Shown here: in pieces, positions 1 to 9,701 of the stretch
Layout of the letters: each line of letters starts with the position of its first letter
How positions within the stretch are numbered: position 1 is the stretch's first letter
DNA from: Alkalihalobacillus trypoxylicola
GTDB taxonomy: Bacteria; Bacillota; Bacilli; Bacillales; Bacillaceae_D
Reading direction: 5' to 3'
DNA: 64,000 nt
Assembly: GCF_001590785.1 (NCBI RefSeq)
Contig: NZ_LTAO01000001.1
Location: 248,001 to 312,000, forward strand
Made by a program: the position numbers and the translations under genes
The notes under the pieces: generated by a model
Told to the model about the DNA's origin: nothing
The model's database searches: none
What the model saw: the letters and a program-made list of their open reading frames with translations, nothing else

Positions 1-1907
1 TCTAGTTCATGCGTTGAAAAATGAATGAAAATAGGACGCCCATGAGGACATGTAAAAGGATCATCACAGGTTCTTAAAGTTTCTAAAAGAGAGAATAACT
101 CATCCTGTCTCAAATGGCGATTCGCCTTAATGGCCGCTTTACAGGACATGAGAATAGCTGCTTCCTCCCGAAAAGCCCCTATGTCTAACCTTTGATTTTG
201 AAAAAGCTGATCGATTAATTCTCTAACCGTTTCCTCTTCTAACCCTTTAGGAAACCAAGTAGGGTGGGAGCGAACGATAAAAGAATTCATTCCAAAATCT
301 TCAACAAATATTCCAACCGTTTCAAGCTTTTGAAGATTGTCTGTTATAATGGCTTTTTCTTGATTGGTGCACTCAATCGTAATCGGGACGAGTAGTTCCT
401 GTACACTCGAATCGACTACTTTAACTTTCTCCCTATAATACTCGTATTTAATACGCTCCTGCGCCGCGTGCTGATCAATCAAATACATTCCTTGGTCATT
501 TTGAGCAATGATATAGGTTCCATGGACCTGTCCTACTGGATAAAGAGTAGGTACACGAGAATTAGGAATAGAACCTTCACCCTGGTCGCGGTCGTCACTT
601 TCAATTTTTTCTTTATGACTAGAATCTATCACATTGTTATTTAAACTTTCATTATAAAATGTAACTTCTTCTGCTGTATGTGAATGGTCTTCTTTCCATT
701 CATGATTTGCACTCTCTTCTTTTAACGGGTCTTCATCAGCTTTTCGTGGTTGTTTTGGAAGTGATGATCGCTTATGTTCAACTGCTTTTGCTACTTCTCG
801 TACATTACTTAACCGCTCATTTTCCTCCTTAACAGCCGTTTCAGAGTAGGATTCAAATTGGAGCGACATTTGCTCACTTGAGGCAACCTTCTTTTTCGGC
901 AAAGTGGCTTCTGGAATAAGAGTTTGCTTTTGAAAAACTTTTTTTATGCTGTCTGTTATTAAATGACTAAGCTCCGCTTCTTTACTCAATCTTACTTCTA
1001 GCTTAGCAGGGTGAACATTGACATCTACTAGTAAAGGGTCCATTTCTATAACTAAGACGACAATCGGAAAGCGACCGATAGGTAATAACGTGTGATAGGC
1101 CTGTTGAATGGCTTTTGTTAAGGCGTAATTTTTTATATAGCGACCATTTACAATAAGTGATACATATTGCCTAGATGCTCGTGTTATTTCTGGCTTACTC
1201 ACATACCCTATTAGATGATAATCCAAGGTTTCTCCATTTATTTCTAACAAATGAGTTGCAACATTTCGACCATATATAGCGGCCATAACCTGCTGTCGAT
1301 CTCCATTTCCAGACGTTTTTAAAAGTAGCTTGTTTTCATGATAACACTCAAAGGATATGTGTGGATGAGCAAGAGCTAAACGATTAACAATGTCACTAAT
1401 ATTGCCTGTTTCGGTCGAGACGGTTTTTAAATATTTGAGTCTTGCAGGTGTATTATAGAATAATTGACTAATAAAGATTTCTGTTCCCTTTCGGGTCGCT
1501 GCTGCTTTTGATTCTATAATTCTTCCACCTTCTAGTGTTAGCTCCGTTCCTACTCCACTTCCAGTGCCTGTTTTTATCGTCAAATGAGAAACTGAGGCAA
1601 TACTAGGCAATGCTTCCCCACGAAACCCTAATGTTCTAATATGAAATAAATCATGGTCGGTGGCAATCTTACTCGTAGCATGCCTTAAAAAGGCTGTTTG
1701 AACATCTTCTTTATCCATGCCTTCTCCGTTATCAACGATCCGAATCGAACGAAGGCCTCCTTCTTCTATTTCAATTAAAATATGGGTGCTTTTTGCATCA
1801 ATAGCATTCTCAACTAGCTCTTTCACAATTGAAGCTGGCCTTTCGACAACTTCTCCTGCCGCTATTTTATTAGATAGACGATCATCAAGTTGTTTTATTT
1901 TGCCCAT
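1..1907 (-). CDS. mutL: DNA mismatch repair protein MutL (3' end cut by window edge)
   Basis: MutL couples MutS mismatch recognition to strand incision. Translated from the minus strand, the N-terminus carries the GHKL ATPase motifs: ENAIDA near residue 33, DNGEGM at 59-64 and GFRGEAL at 94-100. The C-terminal domain has the endonuclease motif [12 protein letters not shown], the SCKAAIKA block and CPHGRP, so this is the nicking type of MutL found in bacteria without MutH. A QELLVP segment resembles the beta-clamp contact of B. subtilis MutL. The reading frame is still open at position 1; by family length only about ten residues are missing. A GGAGG-type ribosome site precedes the ATG at 1907, which lies 13 bp downstream of the mutS stop, so the two are probably one operon. 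The middle linker (about residues 340-440) is highly charged and poorly conserved, as usual. Confidence 0.97.
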   Translation of the reverse strand, partial: MGKIKQLDDRLSNKIAAGEVVERPASIVKELVENAIDAKSTHILIEIEEGGLRSIRIVDNGEGMDKEDVQTAFLRHATSKIATDHDLFHIRTLGFRGEALPSIASVSHLTIKTGTGSGVGTELTLEGGRIIESKAAATRKGTEIFISQLFYNTPARLKYLKTVSTETGNISDIVNRLALAHPHISFECYHENKLLLKTSGNGDRQQVMAAIYGRNVATHLLEINGETLDYHLIGYVSKPEITRASRQYVSLIVNGRYIKNYALTKAIQQAYHTLLPIGRFPIVVLVIEMDPLLVDVNVHPAKLEVRLSKEAELSHLITDSIKKVFQKQTLIPEATLPKKKVASSEQMSLQFESYSETAVKEENERLSNVREVAKAVEHKRSSLPKQPRKADEDPLKEESANHEWKEDHSHTAEEVTFYNESLNNNVIDSSHKEKIESDDRDQGEGSIPNSRVPTLYPVGQVHGTYIIAQNDQGMYLIDQHAAQERIKYEYYREKVKVVDSSVQELLVPITIECTNQEKAIITDNLQKLETVGIFVEDFGMNSFIVRSHPTWFPKGLEEETVRELIDQLFQNQRLDIGAFREEAAILMSCKAAIKANRHLRQDELFSLLETLRTCDDPFTCPHGRPIFIHFSTHEL

Positions 1908-1919
1908 TCGTAATCCTCC

Positions 1920-4532
1920 CTATGACTTTAGACATTTTTGCCATTCGTATACCTTCTGAATGGCTTCAAATGGTGTTAAATGAAGGACATCAACCTCTTT
2001 AATCATTTTTAATAGCTCTTTTTCTGACTTCGATATGCCTTGCTTTTGTCCGGATGATTCTGGATTGACTGGGAATAGAGATAATTGTGTTGGCTCATCC
2101 ATTGCCTCATGAACCACCAGCTCTTTATGCTCACGATCATCCTTTTTCGTGTCAAGCGGTTGCCCCTGCTCCAATTCCTCAAGAAGCTTTTCAGCTCTTT
2201 TTGTGACAGTTGAAGGCATTTGGGCTAATTCAGCAACATATATTCCATAGCTTCTGTCAGCTTGTCCATCTATGACTTTATGTAAAAACACAACAAGCCC
2301 ATCATCCTCAGTAGCTGAAACATGAACATTTTTTAAATGACGAAGAGAATTCTCTAAGTCTGTCAATTCATGATAGTGAGTAGAAAATAACGTTTTAGCT
2401 TTAATCTCTTCATGAATATATTCGATAATTGCCTGTGCCAAAGCTATTCCATCATACGTTGAGGTTCCTCTTCCAATTTCATCTAATAGAATTAAACTGT
2501 TTTGCGTTGCTTTCGTTAATGCATATTGTGTTTCTAGCATTTCAACCATAAAAGTACTTTGTCCACTTGCAAGGTCGTCAGCCGCTCCGATTCTTGTAAA
2601 TATTTGATCGAAGACGGGCAACTCGACCGATTCTGCTGGAACAAACGAACCAATCTGCGCTAAAACAACCGTTAATGCTAGCTGTCTCATATATGTACTT
2701 TTACCCGCCATATTTGGTCCCGTAATTAAAAGCATTTCCCGTCCTTGCTCCATAAACACGTCATTTGCGACATAATCTCCCTTTGGAATGACGGTCTCGA
2801 CTACAGGATGCCTACCAGCTACAATTTTGACCGTTTGGTTTTGGGAGAAGGATGGTTGTACATAGCGATTTTTTTCTGCAACTGCCGCAAATCCTGCCAA
2901 TACATCCACTTCACTTATCGCTTTTGCTAAAGTCTGAATCGATGATACATATTCTTTTGCTGTTTGACGTATGTCAACAAACAACTCATATTCTAGCTGC
3001 TCCATTTTATCTTCTGCATTTAAAATAAGCGCTTCTTTTTCTTTGAGCTCTGGTGTAATATAGCGCTCTGCATTCGTTAAGGTTTGCTTACGTTCATATC
3101 TACCTTCAGGTAATAAGTGAGTGTTAGCTCTCGTAACCTCTATATAGTAACCAAAAACTTTATTAAAGCCGACCTTTAGAGATTTTATCCCTGTGATTTG
3201 GCGCTCTTGCTGTTCTAACTGTGCAATCCATCTCTTGCCATTAGCTGAGGCGTCCTTATACCGATCTAACTCTTCATGAAATCCGTCTTTTATTAAACCG
3301 CCCTCTTTTATTGATATAGGAGGGTCTTCGATTATACTTGCTTCTAATAACTCTATTAACTCATGATAGCTTTGATTCTCACTAAACCATCTCTTTACAT
3401 AAGATGGGTTCATTTTCTCTAATAATTGTTTAATCAAAGGAATTTTCTTAAGCGAGCGTTTTAATTGAATTAGCTCTCTAGCATTCACATTTCCGTAAGC
3501 TATACGCCCAACCAAACGTTCTAGGTCATAGACCTGCTTCAATTCATCACGCAATTCCTCTCTCTCGAAATAAGAATTCAGCATCTGATCGACAATCTGG
3601 TGGCGTTCGATAATCCTTTTTTCTTTTATTAATGGTTGTTCTATCCATTTTTTTAGCATTCTCCCTCCCATCGATGTGACCGTTTGATCCACTACGGCTA
3701 GAAGTGAGCCTTGCTTTTTTTTATCTCGTAAAGATTCAATTAATTCTAGATTTCTTTTAGAATGTCGATCAATTTTCAAATAAGAGTTAGCAGGATAATA
3801 GACAATAGGCTGAAGATGGTCAAGTGAGCGCTTTTGTGTGCGCTTAAAATAATGACACATCCGCCAGAATGTTTTTTGTAGCTTTATTTGCTCTAAGTTG
3901 ATTACTAGATGCTTATACTCTTCTATTTCCTCAATCTGATCTTCATAAGAAATCGTTACATCGGTCATTTCTTTTATTTTCTCCAGTTGCTCCTCTTTGA
4001 AGTCTGTTGAAATAACCAATTCCTTCGAATGAGAATTCGAGATTTCTTGTAACCACTCTTGTACATCATCTGTCAATAAAGTGACTTCATTTTCACCTGT
4101 TGATAAATCAGATCGAATAAAACCAACCGTTCCATCACCAAAATCCGTTAAAGAGGTTAAAAAATTATTTTCCTTTTCTTGAATTAATTGACTTTCCACA
4201 ATGGTTCCTGGGGTTAATACTCGAACAACCTCTCGTTTAACGACACCTTTGGCCGTTGCTGGGTCCTCCACCTGTTCACAAATAGCAATTTTAAAACCTC
4301 GTTCTATTAATTTAGCAAAATATTGCTCGGCAGAATGATGAGGAACCCCACACATAGGAATTCGATGCTCACCTTTTCCTCGACCTGTTAATGTAATTTC
4401 TAGCTCTTGAACTGCTTTTTCAGCATCCTCATAAAATAATTCATAAAAGTCGCCTAAACGAAAAAATAAAAAGGCATCTTTGTATTGTGCCTTAATTTCT
4501 AAATATTGCTTCATCATAGGTGTTTCTTGCAT
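1920..4532 (-). CDS. mutS: DNA mismatch repair protein MutS
   Basis: MutS binds mispaired or looped DNA and uses ATP to recruit MutL. The N-terminus has the mismatch-wedge motif GDFYELF near residue 27. The ATPase part has Walker A GPNMAGKST near residue 610, Walker B LILLDEIGRGTSTYDG and the conserved FSTHYHEL. At 870 residues it is slightly longer than the B. subtilis protein. The motif QLSLF, about 55 residues from the end, matches the beta-clamp binding consensus, and identical residues end the PolC protein in this window. The start is the first ATG, giving the family beginning in which MMKQYLEIKAQ follows within a few residues. An extended -10 promoter lies about 40 bp upstream, and mutL follows directly. 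No frameshift or missing catalytic residue was seen. Confidence 0.98.
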   Translation of the reverse strand: MQETPMMKQYLEIKAQYKDAFLFFRLGDFYELFYEDAEKAVQELEITLTGRGKGEHRIPMCGVPHHSAEQYFAKLIERGFKIAICEQVEDPATAKGVVKREVVRVLTPGTIVESQLIQEKENNFLTSLTDFGDGTVGFIRSDLSTGENEVTLLTDDVQEWLQEISNSHSKELVISTDFKEEQLEKIKEMTDVTISYEDQIEEIEEYKHLVINLEQIKLQKTFWRMCHYFKRTQKRSLDHLQPIVYYPANSYLKIDRHSKRNLELIESLRDKKKQGSLLAVVDQTVTSMGGRMLKKWIEQPLIKEKRIIERHQIVDQMLNSYFEREELRDELKQVYDLERLVGRIAYGNVNARELIQLKRSLKKIPLIKQLLEKMNPSYVKRWFSENQSYHELIELLEASIIEDPPISIKEGGLIKDGFHEELDRYKDASANGKRWIAQLEQQERQITGIKSLKVGFNKVFGYYIEVTRANTHLLPEGRYERKQTLTNAERYITPELKEKEALILNAEDKMEQLEYELFVDIRQTAKEYVSSIQTLAKAISEVDVLAGFAAVAEKNRYVQPSFSQNQTVKIVAGRHPVVETVIPKGDYVANDVFMEQGREMLLITGPNMAGKSTYMRQLALTVVLAQIGSFVPAESVELPVFDQIFTRIGAADDLASGQSTFMVEMLETQYALTKATQNSLILLDEIGRGTSTYDGIALAQAIIEYIHEEIKAKTLFSTHYHELTDLENSLRHLKNVHVSATEDDGLVVFLHKVIDGQADRSYGIYVAELAQMPSTVTKRAEKLLEELEQGQPLDTKKDDREHKELVVHEAMDEPTQLSLFPVNPESSGQKQGISKSEKELLKMIKEVDVLHLTPFEAIQKVYEWQKCLKS

Positions 4533-4571
4533 GATTCTAATACCTCCACCGTCCAGTCTACATTAGTCATT

Positions 4572-4580
4572 ATTATACCA
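4572..4580 (-). promoter_or_regulatory. Extended -10 sigma-A promoter of mutS-mutL
   Basis: On the minus strand the sequence reads TGGTATAAT, a perfect TGN-TATAAT extended -10. The -35 at 16 bp spacing (GATACA) is poor, which is common with extended -10 promoters. The predicted start of transcription is near 4565, leaving a leader of about 33 nt before the mutS ATG. Confidence 0.6.
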
Positions 4581-4925
4581 TATGAAAATTAATTGTATCT
4601 AGGTCTATGCCTATTCACTCTAAATTAATCGTTAGGGTCTGGGCAAAGTGAAATTTGAAGTGGTGAATGAATTCATACACAACAAATAGTCTATTCCTTC
4701 CTTTGATAAAGAAGAGGACCTTTGGAATTCGAAGAACACTGTTGAGTCACTTAGGGTAGGAAAAACTTATTTGTAAAAAGGGCTTTTAATAGCACCTCAG
4801 CGTACGCAGAGTTTTTTGAGGGAGTGAACCCGTTTATACCTAACATCTGTGGTATTCTTTCTTCATTCGAATGGTCAGAGCTGCTTTTTTTTTCGTATTA
4901 CACTCTTTCAATTTAAGGAACTACT

Positions 4926-4957
4926 AAAAAAAAAGAGAACCAGAATCATCCGGTTCT
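4926..4957 (-). terminator. Rho-independent terminator of cotE
   Basis: The minus-strand RNA can form a 9 bp stem (AGAACCGGA with TCTGGTTCT, one G-U pair) around a TGAT loop, followed by an uninterrupted T run. It starts just after the cotE stop codon. Confidence 0.85.
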
Positions 4958-4964
4958 TCAGGCA

Positions 4965-5540
4965 TTATTTTTTATGAAGTTCCTCATGCAAAAAATTCGG
5001 ATCTAGGCGCTCAAATTCTTCATCACTAACCTCATCATTAAAATCTTTAGCAGGTAATTCTTGGATTACACCCTCTGGGTTTACAGCAACCGCTACCTTC
5101 GTTTCTCCTATACATTCAACCACAAATTCTCTCTCTACCTGAACCGCTACACTATCTCCCTTTTCGGTAATCGTCGCTTCTAGTGTATTAGGCTGTTGAA
5201 TCGCTCTTGCAATAACGTCCATATCCTCTGATAATACATTCTGATCCCGTACGGTTAGCTCAATAATGTCTGTATACCTTACAGTCTGAGTGGCAACATC
5301 GGTTTTCGTATTATTATCATAGGAAAACCATACATTTATATCATAACTTCCTTTTACTTCCACGTTCTCCCCTTTTTTTGCCGCATCATATTTGTGGTTG
5401 ATAATCCAGCAGCCAAGAATACTTGAAGGTTTGTGTGATGGGCTAACTTTGTGAGTGTTCTCAGAAAACTTTCGCCCTTTTCCGCATATGGCCTTCGTGA
5501 TAATCTCTCGATAGCTAAATTCCTGATCATTTAGAGACAT
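4965..5540 (-). CDS. cotE: Spore coat morphogenetic protein CotE
   Basis: CotE is deposited around the forespore and directs assembly of the outer coat. The product matches the family throughout: YREIITKAICGKGRKF near the start, the conserved SSILGCWIINHKYDA block around residues 39-53, then DINVWFSYDNNTKT, and an acidic C-terminus (DEEFERLDPNFLHEEL). At 191 residues it is about ten longer than the B. subtilis protein, the excess being mostly a short N-terminal addition before SYREII. A GGAGG site sits about 11 nt upstream of the ATG. A candidate sigma-K promoter lies about 90 bp upstream and a terminator follows, so the gene appears monocistronic. It is separated from ricA by a terminator. 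Confidence 0.97.
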   Translation of the reverse strand: MSLNDQEFSYREIITKAICGKGRKFSENTHKVSPSHKPSSILGCWIINHKYDAAKKGENVEVKGSYDINVWFSYDNNTKTDVATQTVRYTDIIELTVRDQNVLSEDMDVIARAIQQPNTLEATITEKGDSVAVQVEREFVVECIGETKVAVAVNPEGVIQELPAKDFNDEVSDEEFERLDPNFLHEELHKK

Positions 5541-5630
5541 GTAACATTACCCTCCTCTTTCTTGTATCGTTCTTGATAGTCGGTTGCTCTTACTGGCTTT
5601 CGCCTCGTTCGCAAGCAAACTGTTCACTCC

Positions 5631-5660
5631 CATCCTATGCAGGACAAATGACTAGTGTGC
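5631..5660 (-). promoter_or_regulatory. Candidate sigma-K promoter of cotE
   Basis: On the minus strand an AC dinucleotide (5658-5657) is followed after exactly 17 bp by CATAGGATG (5639-5631). The sigma-K consensus is AC, 17 bp, CATANNNTA, so only the last base differs. The predicted transcript start is about 84 nt before the cotE ATG. B. subtilis cotE has a sigma-K-dependent promoter, which supports the reading. I did not find a convincing sigma-E site. Confidence 0.45.
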
Positions 5661-5768
5661 AAAAATAATCCAGAATGAACTTTTCTATAAACGATATGTA
5701 ATCAGCAGGTGAAATAGTACGTGTTTCTTTAGAAAAAAGTTATTTTTTTTCCTTTTATTGATCATAAT

Positions 5769-5803
5769 AAAAAAGAACTCTAAAGTTTTCATCCTTTAGA
5801 GCT
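5769..5803 (-). terminator. Rho-independent terminator of miaB-ricA
   Basis: CTCTAAAG at 5778-5785 pairs with CTTTAGAG at 5794-5801, with an 8 nt loop. On the minus strand the stem is followed by a T run. It lies just downstream of the ricA stop codon. Confidence 0.8.
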
Positions 5804-5816
5804 CTCTAAGATCATA

Positions 5817-6242
5817 TTAGCATTTATCTTGAATTAGTGGATTTTTGACAGTCGTTCCTCTCAACACATCTCCACCCATAGAGACAATTATCTCTTCTGT
5901 AATTTTCTTTGTAATAGTGTTAGATACCATTTGTAATAGTTCATTTACTTCTAGCTGACTTTGTTGAAACTCTTGTACAAGTGGAATTTGTTCAATTTCA
6001 TCTTGTAGCGCATCAATTTTTTCTTCTGTTTGTTTTAATGCTTCAATCTTTTGATAATGCTTAAGATTGACGGCTTCTTTTTGGAGCTTCTTAATTTGAG
6101 CGATTAACTCTTGAACACGTAAATGCTCATTAATTTTTTTCTCTGCCTTTTTAAAAAAGTCAACCTCTTCTGTTTGAGCCATCATACTCGCTAGCTCTTT
6201 TGATTTTTGGATAATTTCATCTCTTGTATATTTTGTTTCCAT
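5817..6242 (-). CDS. ricA: RicA (YmcA), Ric complex subunit
   Basis: RicA works with RicF (YlbF) and RicT (YaaT) in an iron-sulfur protein complex that stimulates RNase Y-dependent mRNA maturation and affects sporulation, competence and biofilm formation in B. subtilis. The 141-residue product is a helical, charged protein of the Com_YlbF type, with long amphipathic helices over residues 10-110. Only one cysteine is present, the last residue (Cys141), which would be the sole ligand it could give to a shared cluster. The start overlaps the miaB stop by one base (TAATG), so the two are translationally linked. Its proximity to rny, four genes upstream, fits the functional link. Confidence 0.93.
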   Translation of the reverse strand: METKYTRDEIIQKSKELASMMAQTEEVDFFKKAEKKINEHLRVQELIAQIKKLQKEAVNLKHYQKIEALKQTEEKIDALQDEIEQIPLVQEFQQSQLEVNELLQMVSNTITKKITEEIIVSMGGDVLRGTTVKNPLIQDKC

Positions 6243-7870
6243 TATCTTACTACCTCCGCAGATTCAACTAATTCTCCGTCTAAAGACCATGTTTTAACAT
6301 TGGTGATTTTTACAAAACAGATTTTGCCAATGATTGATTTTGGCGCTCTAAAATTAACCAATCGATTGGTTCTTGTTCGTCCAGCTAAAATATCTGGATT
6401 TTTCTTACTTTCCCCTTCAACTAGCACTTCAACAATTTTACCTTGATATCCAAGATTCTTTTTAGCTGACATTTCATTCACAAGTGCATTTAAACGACCT
6501 AATCGCTCTCGTTTCACTTCATCAGGTACATTGTCCTTCATTTTCGCAGCTGGTGTTCCTTCTCTTGGTGAATAAATATACGTATACGCACTATCAAATT
6601 CGATTTCTCTTACCAATGATAAGGTATCTTGAAACTGTTCTTCTGTTTCATTAGGAAACCCTACAATTAAATCGGTTGTAAAGGATGCATTTGGAATCGT
6701 ATCTTTTATCTTATTGGCTAGCTCAATATATCTTTCACGAGTATATTTACGTGCCATGAGCTTTAATATTTGAGAATTCCCATGCTGAACAGGCAAATGA
6801 ATGTGCTCTACTAAGTTTCCACCTTTAGCAAGAACCTCAATTAAATGGTCATCGAAGTCCCGAGGGTGACTAGTGGTAAATCTAACTCTCGGTATATCAA
6901 TTTTATGAATATCATCCATAAGATGTCCTAAACGATAATCCATATCGTCTAAATCCTTACCATAGGCATTTACATTTTGTCCTAAAAGAGTAATCTCTTT
7001 ATAGCCCTGCCTTGCTAACTCACGAACTTCCTCGATAATATCTTCTGGACGGCGGCTTCGTTCTTTTCCTCGCGTATACGGGACAATACAGTACGTACAG
7101 AATTTATCACAGCCATACATAATGTTAACCCAGGCTTGTGTTTTCCCTTTACGTTCCCTTGGCATATTTTCAATTATATCGCCTTCTTTGGACCACACTT
7201 CAACGACCATTTCTTTACCAAAAATCGCTTCTTGAAGAAGATGAGGCAATCGGTGAATATTATGTGTTCCAAAAATTAAATCCATATGTTGATGCTTTTT
7301 CATAATACGATTTACTACATTTTCTTCTTGTGACATACATCCGCAAATTCCAAGGATTAATTCCGGTCGTTCTTTTTTTAATGTTTTTAGATGTCCGATC
7401 TCTCCAAAAACTTTGTTCTCCGCATTTTCACGAATGGCACATGTATTTAATAAAATAACATCCGCTTCCATATGATCTTCTGTTTCAGAGAAGCCCATCT
7501 CTAGCATTAAACCAGACATGTTCTCTGAATCATGAACATTCATTTGGCAACCATACGTTCGAATAAGGAATTTCTTACCTTGTCCAATCGATTTCATTTC
7601 TGTAGGAATTAACTGCTCAGGACGAATGACTTTAGCATCTTCTTTCCCCCGTCGCTTTCCTTGCTTAAAATCGGGCTGGTCATGAATCGCAATTTCACGA
7701 CCTTCAATTTTAATGACCTTTTTATTTCCTTCTTCGGAAATGATTTTGGCATTAGAAAAATCAAAATACTTACTATAATCTTTAGTTGTTTTTCCGTTCG
7801 AGGATTTTACGTCCTTTTCGGAATTTTCATTTGTATTTCCTTGCTTTCCTAAACGCTGCTCTTCGTTCAT
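6242..7870 (-). CDS. miaB: tRNA-2-methylthio-N6-dimethylallyladenosine synthase MiaB
   Basis: MiaB is a radical SAM enzyme that adds a methylthio group to i6A37 in tRNAs reading UNN codons. The N-terminal domain supplies the second cluster ligands: RTYGCQMN (Cys108), [13 protein letters not shown] and [10 protein letters not shown]. The radical SAM domain has the CX3CX2C triad in [10 protein letters not shown] followed by IVPYTRG, and a C-terminal TRAM domain ends the protein. The first 98 residues form an N-terminal extension typical of Bacillus MiaB; the first 30 are low-complexity Asn/Lys/Glu. A GGAG site sits 8 nt before the ATG. A strong sigma-A promoter lies just upstream, and ricA overlaps the stop. 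Confidence 0.98.
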   Translation of the reverse strand: MNEEQRLGKQGNTNENSEKDVKSSNGKTTKDYSKYFDFSNAKIISEEGNKKVIKIEGREIAIHDQPDFKQGKRRGKEDAKVIRPEQLIPTEMKSIGQGKKFLIRTYGCQMNVHDSENMSGLMLEMGFSETEDHMEADVILLNTCAIRENAENKVFGEIGHLKTLKKERPELILGICGCMSQEENVVNRIMKKHQHMDLIFGTHNIHRLPHLLQEAIFGKEMVVEVWSKEGDIIENMPRERKGKTQAWVNIMYGCDKFCTYCIVPYTRGKERSRRPEDIIEEVRELARQGYKEITLLGQNVNAYGKDLDDMDYRLGHLMDDIHKIDIPRVRFTTSHPRDFDDHLIEVLAKGGNLVEHIHLPVQHGNSQILKLMARKYTRERYIELANKIKDTIPNASFTTDLIVGFPNETEEQFQDTLSLVREIEFDSAYTYIYSPREGTPAAKMKDNVPDEVKRERLGRLNALVNEMSAKKNLGYQGKIVEVLVEGESKKNPDILAGRTRTNRLVNFRAPKSIIGKICFVKITNVKTWSLDGELVESAEVVR

Positions 7871-7913
7871 TTATAAAACTCCTTTAACGAAAAATAAAAA
7901 CATTCAATTCATT

Positions 7914-7942
7914 ATTATAATATTCTTTTACTATAAACACAA
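7914..7942 (-). promoter_or_regulatory. Sigma-A promoter of miaB-ricA
   Basis: The minus strand shows TTGTGT (7942-7937), a 17 bp spacer and a perfect TATAAT (7919-7914). The predicted transcript start is near 7907, about 37 nt before the miaB ATG. Confidence 0.7.
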
Positions 7943-8055
7943 TCATCATGGTCTTAACTGAGCGTGGACAATCTGTGAATATGATCATTAAAAACGGTTG
8001 GGACTATCATGAAAAAGGAACTTTACAGATTTAATTTCTCCATTATTCGCTACCT

Positions 8056-8160
8056 AAAGACCATTTCACATCCGATGAGGTGTTGTGAGTTCGGCATGGC
8101 CACTTCAGTGGGATGAAGTGCTCGTGACTTGTGTCCGCTAGCTCTTGTTTTCATAGAAAC
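8056..8160. repeat. Degenerate intergenic repeat, copy A
   Basis: This stretch aligns with 14947-15070. Shared blocks in the same order are TCCGATG-A/T-GGT, an exact GGCATGGCCACTTC (8093-8106), then CTTG-T/C-GT-C/T-C/T-GCT. The intervening bases differ in length and sequence. It is not coding. It resembles the short intergenic repeats scattered through many Bacillaceae genomes, but I cannot assign a named family. Confidence 0.5.
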
Positions 8161-8219
8161 TACTAATTCAGCGTTGCCTTCCTTCTTTTCATCAATGAAA
8201 TCATCTAAGCCCAAGCCTC

Positions 8220-8248
8220 AAAAAAAGCTGCTTATCATATAAGCAGCT
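8220..8248 (-). terminator. Rho-independent terminator of spoVS
   Basis: A perfect 10 bp inverted repeat (AGCTGCTTAT with ATAAGCAGCT, 3 nt loop) is followed on the minus strand by at least six T residues. It lies 24 bp past the spoVS stop. Confidence 0.9.
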
Positions 8249-8272
8249 CACACATCTTTATAAACTTCATCA

Positions 8273-8533
8273 TTATCGTGGTTCAATTATTAATTTAATG
8301 GCCGTTCTTTCTTCACCATCGATTTCAATATCTGTAAACGCAGGAATGCATACGAGGTCTATTCCGCTTGGTGCCACAAATCCTCTAGCGATTGCTATCG
8401 CTTTGATAGATTGATTCAATGCGCCAGCCCCAATCGCTTGAATTTCGGCCGCACCACGTTCTCTGATGACACCAGCTAGAGCACCGGCTACTGAATTTGG
8501 TGTAGATTTTGCTGAAACTTTTAACACTTCCAT
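8273..8533 (-). CDS. spoVS: Stage V sporulation protein S
   Basis: SpoVS is a small Alba-like nucleic-acid-binding protein needed for progression of sporulation past stage V in B. subtilis. The 86-residue product starts MEVLKVSAKSTPNSVAGALA and ends with KLIIEPR, the near-invariant family pattern; the central GAGALNQSIKAIAIARGF block is intact. A strong ribosome site (AAAGGAGG) precedes the ATG. The gene is monocistronic, with its own terminator and a candidate sigma-H promoter about 190 bp upstream. Confidence 0.98.
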   Translation of the reverse strand: MEVLKVSAKSTPNSVAGALAGVIRERGAAEIQAIGAGALNQSIKAIAIARGFVAPSGIDLVCIPAFTDIEIDGEERTAIKLIIEPR

Positions 8534-8722
8534 TTCTTGTACCTCCTTTAAGTACGACTAACATTAGTTTTTACGAAACGAGGAATTTTCAGGTGCACAT
8601 TTGAACGATGACTCCTGATGTCACGACTGTACAAGAGATGCTAAAAATCAAGTAACCCTTCTAATCATAGAAAGCTATACTGGATTCACTAAGCACACTC
8701 CCATTGAGCGGGCTTAATTAAT

Positions 8723-8753
8723 AGTATTTCGCAAAATCCATTCATATTCCTGC
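8723..8753 (-). promoter_or_regulatory. Candidate sigma-H promoter of spoVS
   Basis: The minus strand has GCAGGAATA (8753-8745) and, 14 bp later, GAAATACT (8730-8723). The sigma-H consensus is RNAGGAWWW, 11-12 bp, RNNGAATWW; the -35 matches fully and the -10 differs at one core base and at its leading purine. spoVS is a sigma-H gene in B. subtilis. The implied leader is long (about 180 nt), so this is tentative. Confidence 0.35.
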
Positions 8754-8793
8754 TTTCAAAAATAAATTGTTCAAGAATCCATCTTTAGTCTGA

Positions 8794-9591
8794 TTAATGA
8801 TGGATATATGGATGGTCTTCATTGATGAGGATTCGTTGAATAGATTTTGCAAGGCCCGATTTAGGATCGACATCAATCACTACTCCATTTAGTTGTTCCC
8901 TTCCTTCCGAAACTTCAAACCTTGCCGGTAAATTTGTTAAAAATCTTTGGATAATCGTCTCTTTCTCCACACCTAGAATTCCATCATACGGTCCCGTCAT
9001 TCCCACATCGGTAATATAGGCTGTTCCGTCATGTAGTATACGTTCGTCTGCGGTTTGTACGTGAGTATGAGTCCCAACTACAGCAGTCACTTTTCCATCT
9101 AGAAACCATCCCATAGCTTGCTTTTCACTTGTTGCTTCAGCATGGAAATCTACAAAGATATAAGGTGTTCGTTTCTTAGCGATTTCAATAATTTCCTCTG
9201 CCTTTTGAAACGGGCAATCATTCGCAGGTAAAAAGGTACGACCCATTAAATTAATAATGGCAACCTCTATCTGATTCACCTTCACAAACGTATATCCTTT
9301 TCCTGGAACTCCCTGCGGGTAATTAGCTGGACGAATCATATGAGTTGCAGAATCAATAAAATTAAAAATTTCCTTCTTATCAAAGCTATGATTACCTAGG
9401 GTCACAGCTTGTGCTCCCGCATCCATAAATCCTTTATATATTTTTTCCGTTATTCCTTTTCCAGATGCCGCATTTTCTCCATTTACAATGGTCACCGTTG
9501 GTTTTAGCTGCTTCTTTAATTTCGGTAAGTATTCACTGACCATATCTCGACCAGGCGAACCAACCACATCGCCAATAAATAATATTCTCAT
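8794..9591 (-). CDS. ymdB: 2',3'-cyclic-nucleotide phosphodiesterase YmdB
   Basis: YmdB is a calcineurin-like metallophosphoesterase that affects biofilm gene expression and nanotube formation in B. subtilis. All metal-binding residues known for the family fall at the same positions: Asp8, Glu39 and Asn40 (NGEN), Asn67 and His68 (GNH), His150 (DFHAE), and His175 and His177 (GTHTH). The length, 265 residues, is also typical. The gene follows rny closely but is separated from it by a terminator; a GAGGAAAT site precedes the ATG. No signal peptide is visible, so it is cytosolic. Confidence 0.97.
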   Translation of the reverse strand: MRILFIGDVVGSPGRDMVSEYLPKLKKQLKPTVTIVNGENAASGKGITEKIYKGFMDAGAQAVTLGNHSFDKKEIFNFIDSATHMIRPANYPQGVPGKGYTFVKVNQIEVAIINLMGRTFLPANDCPFQKAEEIIEIAKKRTPYIFVDFHAEATSEKQAMGWFLDGKVTAVVGTHTHVQTADERILHDGTAYITDVGMTGPYDGILGVEKETIIQRFLTNLPARFEVSEGREQLNGVVIDVDPKSGLAKSIQRILINEDHPYIHH

Positions 9592-9701
9592 AATTTCCTC
9601 ATTTCTATTTTCAATAAGTTTTCACCCTTTAGTATATAGGATTACGAGCAAAGTTAAAAGTGAGAACCGTACACCCTTTTATTGATTACTATCTCTTAGG
9701 C

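Larger units (their letters stand above)
4533..4964. other. Intergenic gap between cotE and mutS
   Basis: This 432 bp gap holds the cotE terminator at its left end and the mutS promoter at its right end. The roughly 300 bp between them has no open frame with a plausible ribosome site on either strand and no strong hairpin. I see nothing else in it. Confidence 0.6.
7871..8272. other. Intergenic gap between spoVS and miaB
   Basis: B. subtilis has tdh and kbl at this point; here there is no gene in 402 bp. The gap contains the spoVS terminator on the right, the miaB promoter on the left, and between them a degenerate copy of a repeat (8056-8160) that recurs near recA. Confidence 0.6.
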
